Source of the DNA: Paracoccus albus
GTDB taxonomy: Bacteria > Pseudomonadota > Alphaproteobacteria > Rhodobacterales > Rhodobacteraceae
Direction of reading: 5' to 3'
Length of the DNA stretch: 64,000 nucleotides
Assembly: GCF_027913035.1 (NCBI RefSeq)
Contig: NZ_CP115778.1
Location: forward strand, 1-64,000
Shown piece after piece: positions 1 to 7,910 of the stretch. Under the pieces are notes generated by a model, which worked only from the letters and a program-made list of their open reading frames with translations, was not told where the DNA came from and did not search any database. A program made the position numbers and the translations under genes. Position 1 is the first letter of the stretch. Every line of letters begins with the position of its first letter.

Positions 1-15
1 CCAATTGCGCCCATA

Positions 16-28
16 ATAGTGCTACTAT
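16..28. promoter_or_regulatory. Short inverted repeat upstream of repA
   Basis: ATAGT-gct-ACTAT is a perfect 5-bp inverted repeat at the left edge of the window. repABC operons are commonly autoregulated by RepA/RepB at an operator near the repA promoter, and this site could be that operator. The promoter itself is mostly outside the window. If the site is an operator, a GTG start two bases downstream (31) is unlikely and the ATG at 79 is the better repA start. Confidence 0.3.
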
Positions 29-78
29 GAGTGGCGAAACGAGTCGAACTCGGAATCAACCGAAGTCGGGGCAGCGAT

Positions 79-1437
79 ATGAGCGGAAGTCTAGAACAGT
101 TTTTGACCGACCTGTCACGAGGTCTGGAGCGCACAATGGTTGCCGTCAACAAAGAGTTGACGCTGCGCCATCGTATCAAGCGCACATGGTCGATGCGACA
201 GTGCGCTCGCTTCTTGAACGTCAGCATCCAATATTTGACCAAGTTCGCGAATGGCAACGACGACTTTCCAAAGGGTGAATACGTTGGACGCGAACGTGTC
301 TTCAACCTTCATGAACTGATGCATATGCGCGCTTTGATGGCGGCGTCTGCAAAGCGTCCTTTTGACTATCTTGCGTGGCGCAAGCCCGGCGATCCGCTTC
401 CAGTCATTTCATTTGCCAGCCAAAAGGGCGGCACCGCCAAAAGCCTTAGCGCTGCACATTTCGCACAGTACCTGAGCCTACACTACGGAATGCGCGTTGG
501 CGTGATGGATGCGGACCCGCAGAGCACGATCACACTTTACTTTGTAGGCGGTGAGGGGTTGTCTCAAATGCCTACTGAAGAAACGCCATCGATGGTGGAC
601 TTCGCGGGCCTCTTCCAGTCCGAGGAGGCACCGTACACGGATCACTCTGCGGAGACGCTGGATAGCTTCTTTTTGAAGACTTCTTGGCCGGGGCTTCGAT
701 TGGTTCCCGCGCACGGAGAGACCTCTGAGGGCGAAATTCAGATCGCCCGCTTGGTTCGCGAAGCTCCTGCAGGGAAGAGTTTCTACCGCTACCTTCGGGA
801 CGCGATTGATCGCTGGAAAGAAGCGCACCCTCCGGCAACAGCTCCCAACGAACTTGCTACGGATGGTAAGGTCGATCCTGTCCGACTTGAGCAAGCGCTG
901 AACGAAACGCTGGATTGCATCATCATTGATTATCAACCGGCGCTGACGCTTTTCCAGCTCAATAATGTGATTGCCTCTTCATCCCTCGTTATTCCTCAGA
1001 CCATGAAGGGGTTCGACATCGCAACTCTTTCGACCTTTGTCACCGGCCTGCTAGGTATGCTGCAGCACATCCTAGCACATGAGCGTATCGATATTGGCTC
1101 GGGTGCCAACATGCTTTTGCCAACCATTGTGCAGCGTTCCAACGGTCAGGATCTCAACCACATCGGCAATCTTCTCGAGCACTGCCCCACGGAGATCTTG
1201 CCCGTGTTCTATCTTCGGTCAGACGCGATTTCGAACGCTTCAGACGTTTATCAGTCGGTCTACGAATATGAGCCTGACACGCCTGGCAAACGAAAAGGTA
1301 TCAACAGATTTATCGAGAACGCAGACGCGGTGAACGATGCAATCGTCAGCCGTCTGTGGCCAGGCCTCGAACGTGGTTATGCGAATGCTTGGATGGACAC
1401 CTTCTATGATGACGATGACGGGGAGACCGCAGCATGA
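79..1437 (+). CDS. repA: RepA, ParA-family partition ATPase of the repABC cassette
   Basis: ParA-type ATPase that partitions the plasmid together with RepB and represses the operon. The N-terminal ~110 residues contain a helix-turn-helix-like region, followed by the deviant Walker A motif KGGTAKS, which fits KGGxxK[ST], and the Walker A' segment VMDADPQST. DCIIIDYQPAL matches the Walker B strand. From ATG 79 the protein is 452 residues, slightly longer than a typical RepA (~400). An in-frame GTG at 31 would add 16 residues but has no ribosome-binding site and sits on an inverted repeat. repB follows with a 4-bp overlap (ATGA). Its position directly ahead of repB and repC makes the assignment firm. 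Confidence 0.9.
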   Translation: MSGSLEQFLTDLSRGLERTMVAVNKELTLRHRIKRTWSMRQCARFLNVSIQYLTKFANGNDDFPKGEYVGRERVFNLHELMHMRALMAASAKRPFDYLAWRKPGDPLPVISFASQKGGTAKSLSAAHFAQYLSLHYGMRVGVMDADPQSTITLYFVGGEGLSQMPTEETPSMVDFAGLFQSEEAPYTDHSAETLDSFFLKTSWPGLRLVPAHGETSEGEIQIARLVREAPAGKSFYRYLRDAIDRWKEAHPPATAPNELATDGKVDPVRLEQALNETLDCIIIDYQPALTLFQLNNVIASSSLVIPQTMKGFDIATLSTFVTGLLGMLQHILAHERIDIGSGANMLLPTIVQRSNGQDLNHIGNLLEHCPTEILPVFYLRSDAISNASDVYQSVYEYEPDTPGKRKGINRFIENADAVNDAIVSRLWPGLERGYANAWMDTFYDDDDGETAA

Positions 1438-2450
1438 AGCGAACTATCCCGAGGTCGCTGGTTTCGAAAGCTTTGAACCAATCAGCTGAGCCGAGTGGCA
1501 ATGACGACGAGGCAAAGGTCGACACTGCACCGTCTTCTACTACTGCAGCTTTCAAGGGAGCGGGTAGTGCTTGGAAGGCCGGCGCACTTGCCCAATCGCA
1601 GGCAGCGGTCGAGCAGGGTCGTGCGCAGCTCGTCGAAGACATTCTGAACGGCCGTCACGAGCTTCAGATTTCACCGGAACAAGTGGAGGACCCGTTAGGT
1701 TCAGATCGTCGTGATGACTGGCTGGCACAAGAGGCCTTTCAAACGCTTCTTAAGAGCATCGAAATCAACGGCCAAGACACGCCCATCCTTGTTTGGCCAG
1801 AGGATCCGAATTGGAAGCCTGACCCGTTGAACCCGACTGACGTTGCGGATGCTCGCTTTATCATGCTGACCGGCAGACGTCGTCATGCTGCAGCGAAGAC
1901 CCTGGGGCTTAAGCTAAGAGCCATCTTGGCGCCCCCAGATAAGCGAGGCGCGGAGAACGCGCAGTTCGAGATGCTGTTTCTTCGTTTCCGGGAAAACGAG
2001 GAAAGGGAAAACCTTGGCGCTTTCGAGCGCCTACTGGCTATCGGAGAGATGTACGAGACGCTTCGTGAATCTGGTGAGAAGACGACCGCGGTGGCGTTTG
2101 CTGCACGTATCGGTGTCCACGAGAGTATCGTGTCGCGCGCTCGCGCAGTTTTCGGGGCTCGAGATCAAATCTTGAACGCGTTCAAGAACGCTTACGACAT
2201 GAGCTTCCAGGATCTGCAAAAAGCACTGGCCAGCCTTGAGGGCAAGCCGAAGAAGCAAGTCAGAAAGTCCGCTAAGAAAATCACCGCCAAGCGCAAGGTA
2301 GGGGGTCGTAATCTCTCGCTCACGTCAGCGAACGGCAATCTCTCGATCAAAGCCGCAAGCGTACCGCTGAGCCAAGAGAAGCTTGAGGAGTTGAGCGATC
2401 TGATCGCGGACTTCTTGGCGAAGAATAAGGAGGTTCCACCGACGGGCTAA
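1434..2450 (+). CDS. repB: RepB, ParB-family centromere-binding partition protein
   Basis: ParB-like DNA-binding partner of RepA, 338 residues. A flexible N-terminal ~75 residues is followed by the ParB/Srx nuclease-like domain with the TGRRRHAAAK box (about residues 145-154) and FRENEERENLGAFERL. A helix-turn-helix follows (VAFAARIGVHESIVSRARAV). The C-terminal ~60 residues are lysine-rich and then end in a leucine-rich probable dimerisation segment. Its start overlaps the repA stop by 4 bp, so translation is probably coupled. I could not identify a parS palindrome of the usual repABC type in or beside the cassette. Confidence 0.9.
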   Translation: MKRTIPRSLVSKALNQSAEPSGNDDEAKVDTAPSSTTAAFKGAGSAWKAGALAQSQAAVEQGRAQLVEDILNGRHELQISPEQVEDPLGSDRRDDWLAQEAFQTLLKSIEINGQDTPILVWPEDPNWKPDPLNPTDVADARFIMLTGRRRHAAAKTLGLKLRAILAPPDKRGAENAQFEMLFLRFRENEERENLGAFERLLAIGEMYETLRESGEKTTAVAFAARIGVHESIVSRARAVFGARDQILNAFKNAYDMSFQDLQKALASLEGKPKKQVRKSAKKITAKRKVGGRNLSLTSANGNLSIKAASVPLSQEKLEELSDLIADFLAKNKEVPPTG

Positions 2451-2520
2451 AGCCTGAATACCGGTGCATCTCCATACATTGAGGCAACGAGCAAGAAGGA
2501 AGAATGTGATCTAGAGGCAA

Positions 2521-2544
2521 AAGAAAAGCCCCCAAGCTGAGGGC
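2521..2544 (-). terminator. Rho-independent terminator of the ctRNA
   Basis: On the minus strand GCCCTC (2544-2539), a 5-nt loop and GGGGGC (2533-2528) form a 6-bp stem with one G-U pair, directly followed by TTTTCTT. The element should also form the main hairpin of the ctRNA. Confidence 0.7.
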
Positions 2545-2571
2545 CTGAGAGCTGATCTTATTGGTTTGGTC
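2521..2571 (-). ncRNA. Antisense RNA (ctRNA) of the repABC cassette
   Basis: The repB-repC gap holds an antisense transcription unit of the kind that sets repABC copy number and incompatibility. On the minus strand there is a strong promoter (2606-2578), then about 50 nt ending in a G/C hairpin followed by TTTTCTT. The inferred RNA runs from about 2571 to about 2521. Such ctRNAs are typically 50-60 nt and act on the repC leader by altering its folding so that repC translation falls. The 5' end is inferred from the promoter position. Confidence 0.75.
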
Positions 2572-2577
2572 GCCTTG

Positions 2578-2606
2578 AAGATAAGTCTCTCTCGAATCAC
2601 TGTCAA
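2578..2606 (-). promoter_or_regulatory. Promoter of the antisense ctRNA
   Basis: On the minus strand TTGACA (2606-2601) and TATCTT (2583-2578) are separated by exactly 17 bp. This is a near-consensus sigma-70 promoter, among the best in the window, and it faces into the hairpin at 2528-2544. Confidence 0.75.
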
Positions 2607-2670
2607 CGACGAACGCTTCTGAGCGAACGGCTTTCTTTTGCCTCCACATAACTGGAGGTGAGAAACAGGC

Positions 2671-3951
2671 ATGAAACATACAGGTTGGCGCAAGCCGACA
2701 CCGGGTCTTGGCATTGCAGAGCAGCTTGCCCAAGCCGGTGAACAGGTAGCTGTACCCAAAACGCGGGCCTTCGTGGCTGTGAAGCGGGTAGGAGCCTACA
2801 TTGGCCTCAAGGCCGGAGACACGATGCTCCTCGACACGCTCGGGGCCTTCACCCAGGCCCAAGACTGGGAGGAGGGGCAGCGCCCGATCGTCTGGGCGTC
2901 AAACGCCTATCTGATGGAGCAGACCGGGTTCTCGCTCTCGGCGCTCAAGCGCCATGCTCGGCGCCTGGCCGAGATCGGTGTGATCTCCTTCCAGGATAGC
3001 CCAAACGGCAAACGGTGGGGCCGCAGGGACGCCGAGGGGCGCATCGTCGAGGCCTATGGCTTCGATCTGTCGCCGCTTTCAGCCCGTGTCGATGAGTTCG
3101 AGGAACTTCATGCCGATTTGCAGGCCGAGCGCGAGCTCTGCCAACGCCTGAAGCGTCAGATCACCGTGGCACGCCGCATGATCCGCGCGCGGATCGAGGC
3201 GGCCGTCAGCAGCGCGCTGCGCGGGCCCTGGGCGCAGTTCACGGGGCTCTTCGAGGAGCTTCTGGACCGGCTTCCGCGTCGCCATGAAGCGTCCGAGCAG
3301 CTTGCCCGGCTACTCACCTGGTTCAAGGAGCTTCAAGAGCGCGTCGAAGCAGCCTATCTCAAGGCAACCGAGGTCGTTCAACCTGTGGAAAACACGCCTG
3401 AAACCAGGGAACAAGTTTCTGAGAAGACTCAAGAAATGAACCCCAGGGAGGTCATTTCTGACCCTCATATACTAATTACAAACCAACTTAATCCTGTAAC
3501 TCGTAATTCCTCAGAAAATGAGGAAGTCGCGGCCGTGGTGCCCAATGCTCAGCCCGAAGATCAGGTTGATAGGGAGCTGGAAGAGTGGGTGGCCGAGGTG
3601 CGCAAGAAGCGCGCAGCGCTGGATCTGCCCACAGTGATGCAGGCCTGTCCCGAATTTGCGTCCTGGGCCCGCAATATGGGCGGGTTCCTGAAAGATTGGG
3701 GCGATCTGCACCGGGTTGCTGGTCAACTCAGGCCGATGATCGGGGTGTCCGAGCATGCCTGGAACGTGGCACAGGACCGGCTGGGCAAACAGGTGGCGAC
3801 AGCGGCGCTGGCGCTTGTCTTCGAGAAGCATTGCGCAGGCGAAGTGTCCTCGCCGGGCGGCTATCTGCGTGGCATGGTCGAGAAGGCCGGGGCAGGGGAA
3901 CTGCATCTCGAGCGCAGCTTCTTCGGTAGGCTCAGTGGGCAGGCGGCATGA
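2671..3951 (+). CDS. repC: RepC, replication initiator of the repABC plasmid
   Basis: Replication initiator, 426 residues, the usual size for RepC. It opens with the RepC-like MKHTGWRKPTPGL. It carries the winged-helix region with IVWASNAYLMEQTGFSLSAL and the DSPNGKRWGRRD segment, followed by YGFDLSPLSAR, all characteristic of the family. A proline- and polar-rich linker (about residues 235-300) separates a C-terminal domain. GGAGG lies 12 nt upstream of the ATG. In repABC plasmids the origin lies within repC, so oriV is expected here. No iterons were recognised. The gene ends 12 bp from the convergent recombinase gene. Confidence 0.92.
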   Translation: MKHTGWRKPTPGLGIAEQLAQAGEQVAVPKTRAFVAVKRVGAYIGLKAGDTMLLDTLGAFTQAQDWEEGQRPIVWASNAYLMEQTGFSLSALKRHARRLAEIGVISFQDSPNGKRWGRRDAEGRIVEAYGFDLSPLSARVDEFEELHADLQAERELCQRLKRQITVARRMIRARIEAAVSSALRGPWAQFTGLFEELLDRLPRRHEASEQLARLLTWFKELQERVEAAYLKATEVVQPVENTPETREQVSEKTQEMNPREVISDPHILITNQLNPVTRNSSENEEVAAVVPNAQPEDQVDRELEEWVAEVRKKRAALDLPTVMQACPEFASWARNMGGFLKDWGDLHRVAGQLRPMIGVSEHAWNVAQDRLGKQVATAALALVFEKHCAGEVSSPGGYLRGMVEKAGAGELHLERSFFGRLSGQAA

Positions 3952-3963
3952 TGGGGCGCGGGG

Positions 3964-5079
3964 TCAGAGACCGGCGGCCTTGGTCAGGTTCACCCGGAAC
4001 CGGTCGCGACGGCGCTGGTAGCGCCGGGTCATCTCGGCAGATGCGTGTCCGAGCTGCTTCTGGACGTAGCGCTCGTCGACTTCGGCGGAGCTGGCGAGAC
4101 CGGCGCGCAGCGAGTGGCCGGAGAACAGCGCCAGTCGTTCTTTCTCGGGCAGTTCTGATCGGATGCCGGCATCCAAAACCGTGCGCTTGATCAGCCGCGC
4201 GACATGTTTGTCGTTCAGGCGCGTTTCGGATGCGCGTTTGCCGTCCCGTGAGGTGCCGACGAAGACAGGGCCGAAGTCGATCTTCGCAAAGTGCAGCCAT
4301 TGTTCCAACGCATGAACCGGGCAGGTCTGATCCTTGGAGCCGCGGCCAATCTCGACTCCACGCCAACCGGTCTTGGCGTTGAGGGTCAGGAGGGCGCCTT
4401 TCTCGAAGATCTCGATCCAGCCGCCGGAATCCGGCGTATCGTCTTTGTGCACGTCGAGGCTGACGATCTCCGAGCGGCGCAGCCCCCCGGCGTAACCAAG
4501 CAGCAGGATGGCGCGATCCCGCAGCCCACGCAGATCAAAGGGCAGGGTGGCGACCATCGCGAGGATGTCTTCTGCCAGGATCGCTTCCTTCTGAACCGGT
4601 GGTCGCGCGTGCTTGCGTTTGATCCCCGCTAGCACCGTCGCGATGTGGCGGTTCTTGCGATCGAGGAAAAAGCCGCGCTGCGCGTAGTTCCAGGCGAGAC
4701 CCGACAGGCGGCGGTCGATAGTGCTGACCGACAGGGGTCGGGACGCCGACTGCGAAGGGGAGGGGCCCGACCCGGACGCCAGATCGGCGAGGTAAAGCCC
4801 GATCATCTCAGGGGAGGGGGGCAACGGCTCCGCGCCCTTCATCCGGCACCAGCGCGCGAAATGCGCCCAGTCCTTTGCATAAGCCTTCAGCGTGTTATCC
4901 GACGCGGCCGCGCGCGCGTAGTCGCGGGCCGTATCGACCAGCCGATCGAGCGTGCCTGAGCCCGCTACAAAGGACGGAAGGCTCAAGGCCTCGCCGTCAG
5001 GACGATTTCTCTCGTTGTCCTCGTTGGACGAAGGCCCGATTGGCACGTCTGAGCTCGATTTCTCGGTGGTTTCTGACAT
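3964..5079 (-). CDS. Tyrosine recombinase (XerC/D- or phage-integrase-like)
   Basis: Site-specific recombinase of about 371 residues. The N-terminal SAM-like DNA-binding domain includes DNTLKAYAKDWAHFARWC. The C-terminal catalytic domain shows Arg I in GGLRRSEI, the HxxR box in GHSLRAG, then LGHASAEMTRRY with the nucleophilic Tyr. ATG 5079 (MSETTEK) is preferred. An ATG at 5091 is also possible, and the frame stays open to 5211, but that would run through the symmetric site at 5101-5127. Lying between repC and segregation genes, it may resolve plasmid multimers rather than integrate an element. A dif-like core site abuts the gene (separate entry). The exact start is uncertain. Confidence 0.85.
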   Translation of the reverse strand: MSETTEKSSSDVPIGPSSNEDNERNRPDGEALSLPSFVAGSGTLDRLVDTARDYARAAASDNTLKAYAKDWAHFARWCRMKGAEPLPPSPEMIGLYLADLASGSGPSPSQSASRPLSVSTIDRRLSGLAWNYAQRGFFLDRKNRHIATVLAGIKRKHARPPVQKEAILAEDILAMVATLPFDLRGLRDRAILLLGYAGGLRRSEIVSLDVHKDDTPDSGGWIEIFEKGALLTLNAKTGWRGVEIGRGSKDQTCPVHALEQWLHFAKIDFGPVFVGTSRDGKRASETRLNDKHVARLIKRTVLDAGIRSELPEKERLALFSGHSLRAGLASSAEVDERYVQKQLGHASAEMTRRYQRRRDRFRVNLTKAAGL

Positions 5080-5100
5080 GCCGCTGAGCATATCTTTTTG

Positions 5101-5127
5101 TGTCCGATAAGGCAAACTTATTGGACA
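5101..5127. other. Dif-like core site at the recombinase promoter
   Basis: TGTCCGATAA - GGCAAAC - TTATTGGACA: two 10-bp arms matching at 9 of 10 positions around a 7-bp centre. The inner ends read ATAA and TTAT, the pattern that flanks the central region of dif/cer core sites. It lies 22 bp upstream of the recombinase start, in the gap shared with the divergent DUF1403 gene. It could be the recombination site, an autoregulatory operator, or both. Confidence 0.5.
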
Positions 5128-5204
5128 TAGTTTAGAACCGTAAGACGAGGCGGTTAGGCCTCTATTTTGTGGCTTAAAGCGCCGCGCTGGTGTAGGCTCT
5201 GGGC

Positions 5205-6089
5205 ATGACATTTGCCCGACATGATCCCATCAGCGACCTCGACACGCTACCCCGGATGCCCGCATGGGTCACCTCCGCGCGGGCTGAAACCCTTGAAGAT
5301 TTGGCGTTTTTGTCGGGCGCCGCGCTGAACCACCTGCATCTTGTGTTGGGACGCGAGGAGGTGACCCAGGCCTTGTTGCGGGACCGGCTCGCGCTGCGCG
5401 CGGCAGAGGCCTGTGTCACGTTCTCCGGGCGACCGGAGCGGGAAGCGGAGTTGCGTGATGCGGTGCATCTCCTGCGCCCCGGCGACCTGCCCGGACCGGC
5501 GGGCGAGGTCTGCCTTGCCTGGCGCCGCGCGGTGGAGCGACCGATGTCGTTCAAGACTCTGGGTCGCGCCTTGCCGACCCTTGAGCCGGGGCAGATTGCC
5601 ACGTGGCTCGACGCGGGGCAGGGGGCGCCGGTCAACCGCGCGGCACGGGTGCTGGAGGCGGTGCTGATTGAGGCGCCCCGTATGGAGACCACGGCGTTGA
5701 TCCTCGCCGACGGGGCCCTCGCTCAGGCACTCGGTTGGGAGCATCTTGTGCCGCTGCTGGCTGCGGGGCTGAAACGCGCTGACCTGCGCAAGCATGGGGA
5801 CGACTTGAGGCTCGCCTGCCATCGGGCGCTCGTCTCATCGGCAGTCGAGGCCGTGCGGCAGGCCGCCGATCTTGCGCGTCGGGCGGCGCATCTGAAGGCG
5901 GTCGCACCCAAGCTGCGGGCCAAGGGGGCGGGCGACGCGGTCGAGATGTTCCTGACCCGGGACGCCGTGGCGCCTTCGGCCTTGCCTTTGCTGGATCGCG
6001 CCGCGCGGCGGCTCTGTGACCGGCTGGTTGAGCTCGGCGCGGTACGCGAGCTGACGGGCCGAGATACGTTCCGGCTCTATGGGGTATGA
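5205..6089 (+). CDS. DUF1403 family protein
   Basis: 294-residue alpha-helical protein that I recognise as DUF1403, a family of unknown function found on alphaproteobacterial plasmids next to an ScpB-like gene. It is rich in Ala, Arg and Leu, has no signal peptide or membrane segment, and shows no enzymatic motif that I can name. The next gene starts inside its stop codon (ATGA overlap), so the two are probably translated together. It diverges from the tyrosine recombinase across a 125-bp gap. A role in plasmid maintenance is inferred only from this conserved pairing and location. Confidence 0.75.
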   Translation: MTFARHDPISDLDTLPRMPAWVTSARAETLEDLAFLSGAALNHLHLVLGREEVTQALLRDRLALRAAEACVTFSGRPEREAELRDAVHLLRPGDLPGPAGEVCLAWRRAVERPMSFKTLGRALPTLEPGQIATWLDAGQGAPVNRAARVLEAVLIEAPRMETTALILADGALAQALGWEHLVPLLAAGLKRADLRKHGDDLRLACHRALVSSAVEAVRQAADLARRAAHLKAVAPKLRAKGAGDAVEMFLTRDAVAPSALPLLDRAARRLCDRLVELGAVRELTGRDTFRLYGV

Positions 6090-6688
6090 CGATGGCTAAG
6101 GATCGCTCTGACCCCGAACTGGATCGTGAGCTGACCGACTTGCCGCCCGAGCTGCGCTGGCGGGAATGGATGCGCCGGATCGAGGCGGTGCTCTTTGCCT
6201 CAGCTTCGCCGGTGCCGCGCGACGACCTGGCACGCGTGGTGGGGCAGGGGGCCTCGGTTGATCTGCTGGTCGAGGACCTCGTCGCCGATCTGGAGGGGCG
6301 GGCTTTTGAAGTTGCGCAGGTCGCTGGCGGCTGGATATTCCGCACGCGACCCGCCTACGCCCCCGCGATCCGGGCCGCCGCGGATGTCGGCGACCAACTG
6401 ATAGACCTGAGTGAATTCGACGTCGCGGTCCTGGCCGCCATCGCCTATCACCAGCCGATCACGCGAGATGGGCTCAAGGACATCTTCGGTAAGGAGATCA
6501 GCCGTGACCTGATTGGGCGACTGCATGCACGCGAGCTAATCGGGACTGGGCCAAGGTCCCCTCGGCGCGGGGCGCCCTATACCTTCGTGACCACCGAGCA
6601 GTTCCTTGTCGCGTTCGGTCTGACTTCGTTGCGGGACCTTCCTGATCGGGAACAGCTGGTCGATGCGGGCGTGGTCGGTTCTTCATGA
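6086..6688 (+). CDS. scpB: ScpB-like segregation and condensation protein
   Basis: 200 residues resembling ScpB, the winged-helix kleisin partner of SMC complexes. The segment RIEAVLFASASPVPRDDLARV matches the first winged helix (about residues 30-50, N-terminal to EDLVADLEGR). DVAVLAAIAYHQPITRDGL marks the second winged helix, followed by the RGAPYTFVTTEQFLVAFGL segment typical of ScpB. No SMC or ScpA gene is present in the window, so it would act with host SMC-ScpA or independently. It is coupled to DUF1403 by a 4-bp overlap. A second ATG lies 6 bp downstream. Confidence 0.8.
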   Translation: MTMAKDRSDPELDRELTDLPPELRWREWMRRIEAVLFASASPVPRDDLARVVGQGASVDLLVEDLVADLEGRAFEVAQVAGGWIFRTRPAYAPAIRAAADVGDQLIDLSEFDVAVLAAIAYHQPITRDGLKDIFGKEISRDLIGRLHARELIGTGPRSPRRGAPYTFVTTEQFLVAFGLTSLRDLPDREQLVDAGVVGSS

Positions 6689-6738
6689 GAGCGATGAGGT
6701 GCTCCCGTCATGCAACCTATTTACATGATTTTAGCGAG

Positions 6739-6791
6739 TTTCGAATATTTCGAGTGTTGCGATTGTTTCGAATAACGGATACCCTATATCC
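6739..6791 (+). promoter_or_regulatory. Repeated TTTCGA sites and inverted repeat upstream of the HTH/PIN pair
   Basis: TTTCGA(A/G)T occurs three times, at 6739, 6748 and 6766, spaced 9 and 18 bp, so all lie on a 9-bp period. They are followed by a perfect inverted repeat GGATA-ccta-type spacer-TATCC at 6777-6791 (5-nt centre). A possible promoter, TTGCGA-17 bp-TACCCT, overlaps them (6757-6785). This is the expected place for autoregulatory binding by the antitoxin encoded 31 bp downstream. Confidence 0.45.
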
Positions 6792-6821
6792 AACACGAGA
6801 AGAGAGAACCGGAGAGAGAAG

Positions 6822-7286
6822 ATGAACGCCCTCAGAAAAGAGGCGTTCTTTGATCGTTTGCCCGACGAGGTCGAGATCAAGAACGCCGAACAACTCAGAA
6901 CGATTGTCGCCTCCCAGATCAAGGAAGGCGAACCGACAAAGCTGTCGCTCGCCCTAGAAGGCGGCGAAGTTCGCACCGTGACACTTGCGCCCGCCCTGAC
7001 GGCTTCGCTGCTCGAGGTGCTGCGACTTGTGTCGAGCGGTCGCGGGTTCCGGATGATTCCCGTCGAGTCAGAGCTGACCACGCAGCAGGCGGCGGACCTT
7101 CTCAATGTGTCCCGCCCGTTCCTGGTGAAGCTTCTCGAGGAAGGCGAGATTCCGTTTGCGAAGACCGGCCGTCATCGCCGTGTTCGTGCAGACGATCTTT
7201 TTGCCTACAAGGAGAAGCGTGACGCGTCTCGCTCTGATGCTTTGAGTGGCCTTGCTGCAATGGATGCGGAAGAAGGTCTTGTATGA
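6822..7286 (+). CDS. HTH/excisionase-type DNA-binding antitoxin
   Basis: 154-residue probable antitoxin. The central region (about residues 86-130) is an excisionase/MerR-like helix-turn-helix: TTQQAADLLNVSRPFLVKLL, followed by KTGRHRRVRADDLFAY. The N-terminal ~80 residues probably form dimerisation and toxin-contact surfaces. It overlaps the PIN-domain gene by 4 bp (ATGA), the usual order for an antitoxin-toxin operon, with repeated candidate operator sites upstream. A purely regulatory role without toxin neutralisation is possible, but the coupling argues against it. Confidence 0.75.
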   Translation: MNALRKEAFFDRLPDEVEIKNAEQLRTIVASQIKEGEPTKLSLALEGGEVRTVTLAPALTASLLEVLRLVSSGRGFRMIPVESELTTQQAADLLNVSRPFLVKLLEEGEIPFAKTGRHRRVRADDLFAYKEKRDASRSDALSGLAAMDAEEGLV

Positions 7287-7858
7287 GCCGATACGCTGAT
7301 CGGTTCACGGCTCTCCTCGATGCCTGCGTCCTGGGCGGAGCGCTTCGCAGAAACATGCTCCTGAGCCTGGCCGAGGCCGGCTTGTTCCGGCCTCGGTGGA
7401 GCAGTCGCATTCTTGACGAGACCCAGAAAGCGATCACCCAGATCACCAAGGGCGAAACCGATGGTTCCCGGCAGAGGGCGGCAATCGAGGCGGCGTTCCC
7501 TGAAGCGCTGGTGACGGGTTATGAGATCTTCGAAGAAAAGCTCGCGTTGCCCGACCCCAACGACAACCACGTGCTGGCAGCGGCCATCGCGACATCTGCT
7601 TCAGTCATCGTGACGGACAATCTCGCCGACTTTCCTTCCGCCGTTCTGGACCCGCACGCCATCCAGGCGATTTCCGCCGACGACTTCATCGCCGATACAA
7701 TCGAGCTGGATCCCTCGGAGGCCATTCTGGCCCTGCGTCGCATGCGGGAGCGCTTCAAAAATCCAGCGCTCGATGTTGCGGCTTTGATTCACAAGTCAGA
7801 AGCGCAAGGCCTATTGCAGGTTGCAACCTTCATGGACGAGTATCAGTCGTTCCTGTAG
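7283..7858 (+). CDS. PIN-domain protein, probable ribonuclease toxin (VapC-like)
   Basis: 191 residues with a PIN fold. The first acidic residue is in ALLDACVL near the N terminus, followed by an internal acidic residue in RILDETQKAI. The C-terminal acidic cluster appears in LPDPNDNHVLAAAIATSA and IVTDNLADFP. These Asp residues would bind Mg2+ in the RNase active site. At 191 residues it is longer than classical VapC (~130); a helical tail follows the PIN core, as in the longer PIN_3-type proteins. Target RNA is unknown. Together with the preceding HTH gene it is likely a plasmid-stabilising toxin-antitoxin pair. Confidence 0.75.
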   Translation: MSRYADRFTALLDACVLGGALRRNMLLSLAEAGLFRPRWSSRILDETQKAITQITKGETDGSRQRAAIEAAFPEALVTGYEIFEEKLALPDPNDNHVLAAAIATSASVIVTDNLADFPSAVLDPHAIQAISADDFIADTIELDPSEAILALRRMRERFKNPALDVAALIHKSEAQGLLQVATFMDEYQSFL

Positions 7859-7910
7859 ATTGCTACTTCCTGGCGAACGGATGAAGAACTAGTTTCCTTG
7901 GCGGTGCTAA

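Noticed and set aside
31..78. GTG start for repA at 31
   Set aside because: No ribosome-binding site and only two bases after a likely operator; ATG 79 preferred.
1..3963. parS site of the repABC type
   Set aside because: No convincing GTT...AAC 16-bp palindrome was found in or next to the cassette; it may lie upstream of the window.
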